Shown: positions 1 through 5,139 of the stretch, piece by piece
How the letters are laid out: every line of letters begins with the position of its first letter
How positions within the stretch are numbered: position 1 is the stretch's first letter
Assembly: GCA_913044145.1 (NCBI GenBank)
Contig: CAJWOD010000098.1
Coordinates: 1 to 5,717 of the forward strand
Source of the DNA: an uncultured Nitrospina sp.
GTDB lineage: Bacteria > Nitrospinota > Nitrospinia > Nitrospinales > VA-1
DNA length: 5,717 nt
Direction of reading: 5' to 3'
Notes under the pieces: model-generated
The model's input: the letters and a program-made list of their open reading frames with translations, nothing else
The model's database searches: none
Told to the model about the DNA's origin: nothing
Program-made: the position numbers and the translations under genes

Positions 1-100
1 CCAGTACATTTTTCTCAGAAATCTCCAATCCAGGTCCAGCGCAGGACAGGAGGAAAAGAAAGCATACAAGAACTATTTTTATTTCTTTTTGACTAAACAT
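1..100 (-). CDS. Lipoprotein, N-terminal fragment (cut by left window edge)
   Basis: Read on the minus strand from the ATG at 98-100, this frame gives 33 codons with no stop before the window ends. The peptide has a charged start (MFSQKEIK), a hydrophobic run (IVLVCFLFLL) and a lipobox LLSC, with the modified Cys at residue 20 (bases 41-43), followed by AGPGLEIS. That is a signal-peptidase II site, so the product should be lipid-anchored in the envelope. Residue +2 is Ala, not Asp, which by the E. coli rule favours the outer membrane. A Shine-Dalgarno-like AGAGAGAA (plus bases 106-113) lies 5 to 7 bases before the ATG, and an in-frame stop at 122-124 rules out a much longer N-terminus. It lies 109 bases after the TonB receptor stop on the same strand, so co-transcription and a shared role are plausible. 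The mature function cannot be seen here. Confidence 0.68.
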   Translation of the reverse strand, partial: MFSQKEIKIVLVCFLFLLSCAGPGLEISEKNVL

Positions 101-209
101 GATAATTCTCTCTGAGTTTATTCAAACATTAGTCATATTAATATTTACCAGTTGTAACTTAAGCTCCGCGATAAAAACTAAGTTATCTCACGTGTCATAT
201 TTAAAATGC

Positions 210-2516
210 TCACAAAAATTTCCATTGGAAATCAATCGAATATGTTCTGCCTGGAAATGTATGCGGTCCTGTATAAGCAAGCTGGTCCGTCAAATTGTTT
301 ACACCAAATGACGCATTCAATTTTCTCGTCCGGTACGTTGTTTTAAGATCCAAGAAAAAATACTCGTCCTGCGCATTATCTCCTCGAAGGGTATCGCTAT
401 TATCAATTTGACCAAATGCCTTATCTTGATAACGCCCCGCCAACATCGCATCCCATTGATTAGAGATATGATACAAAGATTGAAACTTGGCTCTCCATTC
501 AGGCACGCGAGGCAATTGGTTACCCTCAGTTGAGGAGTTTGAATCATGCCTTAGGATTTCAGAGTTGGTATAGGAAACGTTAAAAGACAAATCATGATTG
601 GAAATTAAAAAGTCCCTTCGTTGTGTAATAAACTCAGCACCAAACGTCCTGACCTTATTAATATTAACGTAGGTACTCGTTATAGTTCCATTGGTGTCAT
701 CCTGATCTGAGAAAATGGTGTCTTTAATTTCATCAAAAAATAGATTTAACCGGGTTGTTTCATTGGATTTGTAGTTTCCAATCATAATGGTGGCGTGATT
801 GCCGACTTCAGGCTTTAAACCGGGACTGGATATACTATTGTTCTGCAGGTCATCAACATTTTCGAATAACTCCTCGGGTAATGGAAACCGAGTTGAACGC
901 GCTAGAGAAAAACGAAAATCCCATTCATTACTGGGTTTGAACCCTAAGGATAGTTTTGGAGAAAATGCATATTCCATTCTGGAAAGATGGTGACCGGTTT
1001 CAGTTGCTGATTCGTGTTTAAAACCCCTGAAAGAGCGCCAGAGCTCAGTACGCAATCCAGTTTGTAGATCCCATTTCGGGTTTAACTGGAAACCAAGGTT
1101 TCCGTGGAAACCGTGAGTGTCTGTCTCACCCCCGCTGGAATTATTTAATGATCCTGCTCCTCTTTCCGAGAGCTCCCAGTCTGGAAGACTTCTAATGTTC
1201 TCAACTTTCATCCGAGCATGATCGTAGTGGTAACCACCCTCGAAGGAAAGATTCGATGAACTCCCTATTGATTCTTTATCGAACCTTATCTCGACCATCT
1301 GCCAACCGGTATTAGAAAATTCTGTCAACTGACCACTACCATCATATGCATTGGATTCCGGGTTTTCATCAGAATCTCTGGCAATGTCCTGTAAAACAAA
1401 ATAAGTACTTAGGGCCACATCATAATTCCAGCCATTAGCTAACGTTCCCTTAGCACCCAATCCAATAAGCAAATCCTGTTTATCCTGTTTGGATACATCA
1501 AATTGATTTTCGCTTACATTAAATTTCGTTCCATTTAAACTTAGATTTCCAGTCCAAAGTTTGTTACCACTCGAATCTTGAATATAATTATTCACATTTA
1601 ACTGATTCCTATGACGATCAAGAAAACCAATCATTCCTCTTAACTTAAACTGAGAAGAAAAATCGTAGTTCATCTTCATCTTAAATAAATCATTGATACT
1701 GTTTTCTTCACCATCATCAGAATAAACTATAACGTCCCGCACCCTAGCATCCATAAATCTTACGGGGCCCGTTACGGTTGTACCTCCGCTCCCTCCTATA
1801 CTAGTATCTGTCTGTATATTTGTGGGTTGAGTCTGCGTTTCCAAGCGGTTATAGAACATATAATAGGAAAGTTTTCCTATTTTATTTCCATGAGCAAAAA
1901 AGGTTTTGTAACCCGGCGCGTTACCTTTACTTTGTTGCAACTCCCAATCCTGAACCCAACCCGTGGTTTGCAAAGCCCACTCTTCCTTTTGGGGTTCCCT
2001 GCTGAATATGTCGATCACTCCACCCATAGCGTTTCCGCTGTATTTTGGTGAGAAAGGACCATAGGTGATATTTACATGGTCCGTTTCATCGGGTGCCACA
2101 AAATTCCACTGGGGAGCCCCATTCCATCGGGTACGAAGTAGGCTGTGAAGCGGAAATCCGTCTACGAATACCATCTGTCGCGCCGTCTGGAAGTTTCCAT
2201 TACCTCGCATCGAAATAACACCATTAGGATCACCAATATATCGCCTTCTAACCTCAACATTGGGAGCATAACGGACTGTATCCTCTATAGTCATGGAGTT
2301 AATCGTATCTATTTCCGTACGATCCACCTTAAATTTTGATGTGGGTACTGGCATGACATCGGCAAACGTATCCCGAAGTTCAGCTTTTGGAGCTAAAATA
2401 ATGAGCTCCTCTAATTTTTGAGTTTTATTTTTTTCATCTGCCTGAACGAAACAAGCAGAAAAAACAAAGAAAATAAGGGATAAAACTAAAAAAGTATTTC
2501 GTATTACAAAAACCAT
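210..2516 (-). CDS. TonB-dependent outer-membrane receptor (substrate unknown, metal or metal complex suspected)
   Basis: This 768-residue protein is complete and of normal family length. It imports a substrate across the outer membrane using TonB/ExbBD energy. A signal peptide (residues 1-26, cleavage after CFVQA) is followed by a TonB-box-like ELIILAP (37-43). The plug spans about 55-175 and shows the hallmarks ISMRGNG (101-107), MVFVDGFPL (115-123) and YGPFSPKYSGNAMGGVIDI (152-170). The rest is a beta-barrel ending in the usual NNLTD...PGRTY segment (740-760). The last residue is Leu after WKF, where a terminal aromatic is commoner. SAC at 20-22 resembles a lipobox, but Phe at -3 makes lipidation unlikely. 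A good Shine-Dalgarno (GAGG, plus 2525-2528) lies 8 bases before the ATG. The upstream neighbour is a His/Cys-rich secreted protein, which hints at copper or another transition metal. Siderophore or cobalamin uptake remains possible. The family call is firm; the substrate is inference. Confidence 0.95.
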   Translation of the reverse strand: MVFVIRNTFLVLSLIFFVFSACFVQADEKNKTQKLEELIILAPKAELRDTFADVMPVPTSKFKVDRTEIDTINSMTIEDTVRYAPNVEVRRRYIGDPNGVISMRGNGNFQTARQMVFVDGFPLHSLLRTRWNGAPQWNFVAPDETDHVNITYGPFSPKYSGNAMGGVIDIFSREPQKEEWALQTTGWVQDWELQQSKGNAPGYKTFFAHGNKIGKLSYYMFYNRLETQTQPTNIQTDTSIGGSGGTTVTGPVRFMDARVRDVIVYSDDGEENSINDLFKMKMNYDFSSQFKLRGMIGFLDRHRNQLNVNNYIQDSSGNKLWTGNLSLNGTKFNVSENQFDVSKQDKQDLLIGLGAKGTLANGWNYDVALSTYFVLQDIARDSDENPESNAYDGSGQLTEFSNTGWQMVEIRFDKESIGSSSNLSFEGGYHYDHARMKVENIRSLPDWELSERGAGSLNNSSGGETDTHGFHGNLGFQLNPKWDLQTGLRTELWRSFRGFKHESATETGHHLSRMEYAFSPKLSLGFKPSNEWDFRFSLARSTRFPLPEELFENVDDLQNNSISSPGLKPEVGNHATIMIGNYKSNETTRLNLFFDEIKDTIFSDQDDTNGTITSTYVNINKVRTFGAEFITQRRDFLISNHDLSFNVSYTNSEILRHDSNSSTEGNQLPRVPEWRAKFQSLYHISNQWDAMLAGRYQDKAFGQIDNSDTLRGDNAQDEYFFLDLKTTYRTRKLNASFGVNNLTDQLAYTGPHTFPGRTYSIDFQWKFL

Positions 2517-2533
2517 TGAGCTTCCCTCTATAT

Positions 2534-2562
2534 AAAATATGTAAAATTAAAAATACATGTAA
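2534..2562 (-). promoter_or_regulatory. Candidate sigma-70-type promoter for the TonB receptor
   Basis: On the minus strand, TTACAT (plus 2557-2562; 4 of 6 to TTGACA) and TATTTT (plus 2534-2539; 4 of 6 to TATAAT) are separated by exactly 17 bases. Transcription would start about 10 bases before the GAGG ribosome site, giving a short leader. The -35 half overlaps the perfect palindrome TACATGTA (2554-2561). In DNA this AT-rich, 4 of 6 matches occur by chance, so this is a candidate only. Confidence 0.35.
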
Positions 2563-2575
2563 GGAAATAATGTAA
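2539..2575. repeat. Three ATGTAA direct repeats plus TACATGTA palindrome upstream of the receptor
   Basis: ATGTAA occurs at 2539-2544, 2557-2562 and 2570-2575, with starts 18 and 13 bases apart. The middle copy is part of the palindrome TACATGTA (2554-2561). An 8-base inverted repeat, TAAAATTA (2542-2549) and TAATTTTA (2573-2580), brackets the same stretch. The cluster overlaps the candidate promoter, where a repressor such as a metal regulator would bind. It matches no Fur or Zur consensus that I can recognise, and it is AT-rich enough to be partly chance. Confidence 0.35.
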
Positions 2576-2636
2576 TTTTAACTTCCGCCTAACCCCACAT
2601 GCAGAAAGAATTTAAATACAATACAAACAGCTTACT

Positions 2637-2659
2637 CCAGCCCCATTTTGGAGATCTGG
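2637..2659 (-). other. Stable hairpin between the His/Cys-rich gene and the TonB receptor
   Basis: Read on the minus strand, CCAG (2656-2659) pairs with CTGG (2637-2640). CTCC (2650-2653) pairs with GGGG (2641-2644) through one U-G wobble. The result is an 8-pair stem with a 2-base bulge and a 5-base AAAAU loop. It is the most GC-rich spot in an otherwise very AT-rich gap and starts about 40 bases after the stop of the upstream gene. No U-run follows on either strand, so it is not a standard intrinsic terminator. It could be a processing or RNA-stability element, a weak attenuator, or part of a leader structure. Confidence 0.45.
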
Positions 2660-2700
2660 CCTAAACTAAATTAAAAAATTGGATAAAATAAAAATGAGGG

Positions 2701-3126
2701 TTATATGAACCTTGGGGGCGGATCGAGCAAATCAATGAACTGCTCGTATGAAAGAAAAGCGATAAAAGAAATTTGTTTATCTTGTAAAGCATAAACAAGC
2801 GGATTTAAAGATGCATTCACATAATCACTGCTAAAGGATGATGTTTTAGGAATGGCTCTAGAGGTTTTACCACCACAATCGATATTAATCCGGGTAGTCT
2901 TATACCTATTGGCTTTTGAATGAGGACATTTCCCTTTTTGATGATGCCCCGCCTTCATTAAGAGACAATGCGGCGATGTAAGGTTTTTGTGGCTATCAAA
3001 TGGAGAAACAATTGAGCCTAAATGCTGTTCATGATGTCCTTGATCATGATTTTTTGCCAGTACTTCAGAAGCACCAAAAATGATAAAGGAAATAGACCAA
3101 GCTAATAGGACTTTTTTTAATAACAT
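2701..3126 (-). CDS. Small secreted His/Cys-rich protein, putative metal-binding partner of the TonB receptor
   Basis: I do not recognise a named family. From the ATG at 3124-3126 the product has 141 residues. MLLKKVLLAWSISFIIFGASEVLA (1-24) is a clear signal peptide. The mature protein begins with a His cluster, HDQGHHEQH (27-35). Next comes a Cys/His/Met segment with H53, C54, M57, H61, H62, C67 and H69 (HC..M...HH....CPH), then a third Cys in DCGG (83-86). Residues 105-134 are more hydrophobic, and the tail is DPPPRFI. Nine His and three Cys within about 60 residues point to transition-metal binding in the periplasm. The Pro-rich tail recalls the small metal-associated proteins (DUF2946-like) often found beside TonB receptors. 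A TTG at 3139-3141 would add five residues (MSILP), but the ATG gives the better signal peptide. The TonB receptor follows 184 bases downstream on the same strand. A metal role is inference. Confidence 0.8.
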   Translation of the reverse strand: MLLKKVLLAWSISFIIFGASEVLAKNHDQGHHEQHLGSIVSPFDSHKNLTSPHCLLMKAGHHQKGKCPHSKANRYKTTRINIDCGGKTSRAIPKTSSFSSDYVNASLNPLVYALQDKQISFIAFLSYEQFIDLLDPPPRFI

Positions 3127-3157
3127 CGGCAAGATACTCAAATGATATGGCTACCAA

Positions 3158-3193
3158 CTATATATAGCATAACAAATAATCAAGCGTTTTCAA
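3158..3193 (-). promoter_or_regulatory. Candidate promoter and CTATATATAG palindrome upstream of the His/Cys-rich gene
   Basis: On the minus strand, TTGAAA (plus 3188-3193; 5 of 6 to consensus) and TATGCT (plus 3166-3171; 4 of 6) are 16 bases apart. The predicted start falls close to 3158, about 30 bases before the chosen ATG. The perfect 10-base palindrome CTATATATAG (3158-3167) overlaps the -10 and the start point, where a repressor could act. The evidence is sequence match only. Confidence 0.4.
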
Positions 3194-3222
3194 AGAGATA
3201 GGCAAGAATTTTTGATATAAAA

Positions 3223-3267
3223 ATCTATCACCATCTATAAAAATAATAGTTTACATTATTAATCTAT
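3223..3267. repeat. Three ATCTAT repeats in the divergent promoter region
   Basis: ATCTAT occurs at 3223-3228, 3233-3238 and 3262-3267, with starts 10 and 29 bases apart. Those steps are close to one and three helical turns, so the copies would lie on one face of the DNA. They sit between the divergently read His/Cys-rich gene and the glycosylase gene. A TTTACA -35-like hexamer (3250-3255) for the plus-strand gene lies among them, but no well-spaced -10 follows it. This could be a binding site for a shared regulator or just AT-rich chance. Confidence 0.25.
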
Positions 3268-3368
3268 ACTTAAATATATGTTTTTAAAGTATTTTTAAAT
3301 AAATAAATGCATTAGAATATGTTTAATTATTTGTGTTTTCTTTACCTTTTGTTACTCTTGCAATCGTT

Positions 3369-4094
3369 ATGCAGACACCTGATCGAAATAGGCTTTTAAG
3401 AGAACTCAAAAACCATTTATTGTTTTTAAAGGATGCCGGTTACTCAGAGATACCCTGCGAATCTGATTTATTAGCTGACTCGGTTTCTCCTTCCAATCCC
3501 TCTTCCACAAAAGTTATGACAGACGATAAAAAAGCAAATTCATTGATAGAAGTTCGGGAAGAGCTAGGGGACTGTACCCGTTGCAAACTTTCTCAGGGGA
3601 GGAAAAATATTGTTTTTGGGTCGGGGAACCCGAAAGCCGATCTGGTCTTTGTTGGGGAGGGGCCAGGAGCCGATGAGGATGAGCAAGGCCTTCCTTTTGT
3701 AGGACGTGCCGGTAAAAAGTTGACTGAAATTATAGAAAAAGGCATGCATCTCGATCGCGAAAAAGATACTTATATTTGTAATATCGTCAAATGTCGCCCA
3801 CCCGGAAATCGTGATCCAGAAAAAGAAGAAATTGTCGCCTGCAATCCTTTTCTTATACAGCAACTAAAAGCAATTCAACCTAAAGTAGTCGTTGCCCTAG
3901 GAAAACCTGCTGCCTCAACCCTGCTGGGAAGAAACGTGCCAATCACTAAAGAGCGAGGCACCTGGCATGATTATGAAGGATTTAAATTGATGCTGACCCT
4001 ACATCCGGCATATCTTTTACGAGCTTACACAATTGAAAACCGAAAAGCTGTCCATAGCGACATGAAAAAAGTATTGAAGGAATTAGGTCGATAA
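3369..4094 (+). CDS. Family-4 uracil-DNA glycosylase (4Fe-4S type)
   Basis: This 241-residue enzyme removes uracil from DNA, the first step of base-excision repair of deaminated cytosine. The four cluster ligands expected of this family are all present: Cys69 and Cys72 (CTRC), Cys142 (KCRPPGNRDP) and Cys158 (VACNPF). The uracil-binding motif GEGPGADEDEQG (96-107) with PFVGRAG after it and the C-terminal HPAYLLR (212-218) are intact, so it should be active. Residues 1-30 (MQTPDRNRLLRELKNHL...) form the usual N-terminal helix. A low-complexity linker runs to about 57. A GTG at 3333 would add 12 hydrophobic residues (MFSLPFVTLAIV), but homologues usually begin near MQTPDRNRLL, so I chose the ATG. 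Neither start has a clear ribosome site, which leaves the choice open. It is divergent from the metal block and convergent with the thioredoxin-fold gene. Confidence 0.95.
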   Translation: MQTPDRNRLLRELKNHLLFLKDAGYSEIPCESDLLADSVSPSNPSSTKVMTDDKKANSLIEVREELGDCTRCKLSQGRKNIVFGSGNPKADLVFVGEGPGADEDEQGLPFVGRAGKKLTEIIEKGMHLDREKDTYICNIVKCRPPGNRDPEKEEIVACNPFLIQQLKAIQPKVVVALGKPAASTLLGRNVPITKERGTWHDYEGFKLMLTLHPAYLLRAYTIENRKAVHSDMKKVLKELGR

Positions 4095-4099
4095 GTTTT

Positions 4100-4198
4100 A
4101 TGCCAGAAAAAGCTGCCCTGGCGAAAAATAATATGGAGGATTTAAACAATAATGAAATACTGGATTTTTTGGCTTTAAAGAAAAATGTCCGGCTCTAA
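4100..4198 (+). CDS. Possible 32-residue ORF after the glycosylase gene
   Basis: The ATG at 4100-4102 lies 5 bases after the glycosylase stop, and the frame reads 32 codons to TAA at 4196-4198. The peptide begins MPEKAALAKNNMEDLNNNE and ends ILDFLALKKNVRL. It has no signal peptide, Cys or recognised motif and looks like a short charged helix. The TAA overlaps the stop of the convergent thioredoxin-fold gene (TAG at 4195-4197, minus strand), so almost the whole gap between the two genes is open reading frame. There is no good Shine-Dalgarno, so it would depend on translational coupling. It could be a real small protein, the stub of a longer gene replaced by the neighbouring DNA, or chance. Confidence 0.3.
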   Translation: MPEKAALAKNNMEDLNNNEILDFLALKKNVRL

Positions 4199-4680
4199 AG
4201 CATCTTTTTTAGATAAGGCACTAATTGACTGGCACTAACCCCTGGGGCCCTTGCATTTAAAATTCCTTCTTTATCTACTACTAAGACCGTTGGCATATCT
4301 CTTTGCGAATAACTCTGGTAAAAAGATTTCACTGGATCCATCAAATAGGGGAAACGAACTTTTTCGGGGAACTTGGAAAGATAATCTAAAATTGCTTCCT
4401 TAGAATCGCCATTTGTATTTATCCCTATAATAGCCACTTGATTTTCATCAAACTGATTCCGGACCTTATTAAATTCAATCGCTTGATTCATGCAAGGCAC
4501 GCAAATATGGAACATTCCAATAAGAACTACTTTTCCCTTCATATCCGATAGCGATATCTGTTTCCCATCAAGAGTTTTTAAGGAAAAATCAGGAGCCTTA
4601 TCTCCAGGCCCTGGAACACCCGCATAAACTATTTCAGCTATTAGACAAATAAAAATAACCAGTACAAGTATTTTCCGCAT
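4195..4680 (-). CDS. Secreted TlpA/ResA-like thioredoxin-fold protein
   Basis: This 161-residue protein is exported by a signal peptide (1-20, cleavage after IVYA). The mature part opens with the AhpC-TSA/TlpA signature GDKAPDFSLKTLDGKQISLSDMKGKVVLIGMF (26-57). The redox pair is Cys60 and Cys63 (CVPC), and the cis-Pro loop is DMPT (Pro130). VLVVDKEG (132-139) completes the fold. The family reduces disulfides in the periplasm, for example in cytochrome c maturation or copper-site assembly. The usual Trp just before the first Cys is Ile here (FHICVPC), and the motif is CVPC instead of CxPC forms such as CPPC, which could shift its redox potential. The ATG at 4678-4680 gives a full signal peptide, although no strong ribosome site is visible. 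It is divergent from the cupredoxin gene. The fold and CxxC are certain; the partner is unknown. Confidence 0.92.
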   Translation of the reverse strand: MRKILVLVIFICLIAEIVYAGVPGPGDKAPDFSLKTLDGKQISLSDMKGKVVLIGMFHICVPCMNQAIEFNKVRNQFDENQVAIIGINTNGDSKEAILDYLSKFPEKVRFPYLMDPVKSFYQSYSQRDMPTVLVVDKEGILNARAPGVSASQLVPYLKKML

Positions 4681-5139
4681 AACAATTTCTGATAAAGAGA
4701 ATATTCTTTGTTTTAAAATGGTATTTACCTAATAAACTCATTCTAAACCATGGGTTAAATTATATAAAGGAATTTCATTTTAAAATCCATTACCAGGCTA
4801 TAAATTTTTCGGATAAAAAAACCTAAAATGGAAGCTAAACTCATCCTTGACTTAGTCCTTAAATTATAATAAATAAAGGTACAACCCTTTTAATCCAATG
4901 GGTTTTATACGGAATTTCGAAAAGGGTTCCAGCGAGTTAATCCTGAGTTTTCCACTAAAACCTTTTACGAATAATATCGCATAAACTTATAGATAATAAT
5001 GGCTTGATTAATACCATAGTCATTACACGAGATAGTTATTCATAACAAATAGGTTTAAAAGAGTAACTTTGAAGTTTTTAACGCTTGGTTATTCAAACTC
5101 TATATCCCACAGTTTGTATTGGTTTTTGAGGCTTAAAAC
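4681..5139. other. 459-base AT-rich divergent intergenic region
   Basis: No convincing gene lies here; the longest peptides are a 28-codon frame (4898-4984) and a 13-codon frame (4828-4869), both without ribosome sites. For the minus-strand gene there is a perfect TATAAT (plus 4759-4764) with no matching -35, next to an imperfect 14-base palindrome TAAACCATGGGTTA (4744-4757, six of seven pairs). On the plus strand TTGACT (4847-4852) and a perfect TATAAT (4865-4870) are only 12 bases apart, too close for a normal promoter. If transcription begins near there, the cupredoxin leader would be about 260 bases long and would contain the inverted repeat listed at 4883-4928. TTTGAA (5068-5073) and TTCAAA (5092-5097) form another small inverted repeat. 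I recognise no known riboswitch. Confidence 0.5.
4883..4928. repeat. 9-base inverted repeat with internal TTTCGAAA palindrome
   Basis: AACCCTTTT (4883-4891) and AAAAGGGTT (4920-4928) are perfect reverse complements with a 28-base loop. GGGTT (4900-4904) inside the loop could instead pair with AACCC (4883-4887), giving two competing hairpins. A perfect palindrome TTTCGAAA (4915-4922) overlaps the right arm. No T-run follows, so it is not a terminator. It lies 212 bases before the cupredoxin start and could be an operator or a leader structure. Confidence 0.35.

Noticed and set aside
99..311. 70-codon plus-strand frame at the left edge
   Set aside because: It overlaps the receptor's 3' end and has no Shine-Dalgarno or recognisable motif, while both flanking minus-strand genes have good protein signatures.
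1820..2051. Two overlapping plus-strand frames of 61 and 74 codons
   Set aside because: Both are antisense to the receptor plug and early barrel; no ribosome site or motif supports them.
2599..2664. 21-codon plus-strand frame in the gap upstream of the receptor
   Set aside because: There is no ribosome site, it is very short, and it overlaps the hairpin, which explains the local composition better.
2517..2700. Cobalamin riboswitch upstream of the TonB receptor
   Set aside because: TonB receptors often have one, but the gap lacks the conserved B12-box GCCACTG and is too short and AT-rich for the full fold.
3564..3863. 99-codon minus-strand frame
   Set aside because: It lies wholly inside the glycosylase gene, whose motifs are intact, and it has no family features of its own.
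4095..4200. Bidirectional terminator between the convergent genes
   Set aside because: No GC-rich stem with a following T-run could be found on either strand.
4898..4984. 28-codon frame in the cupredoxin leader, a possible leader peptide
   Set aside because: No Shine-Dalgarno at proper spacing and no run of regulatory codons; length is within chance for this gap.
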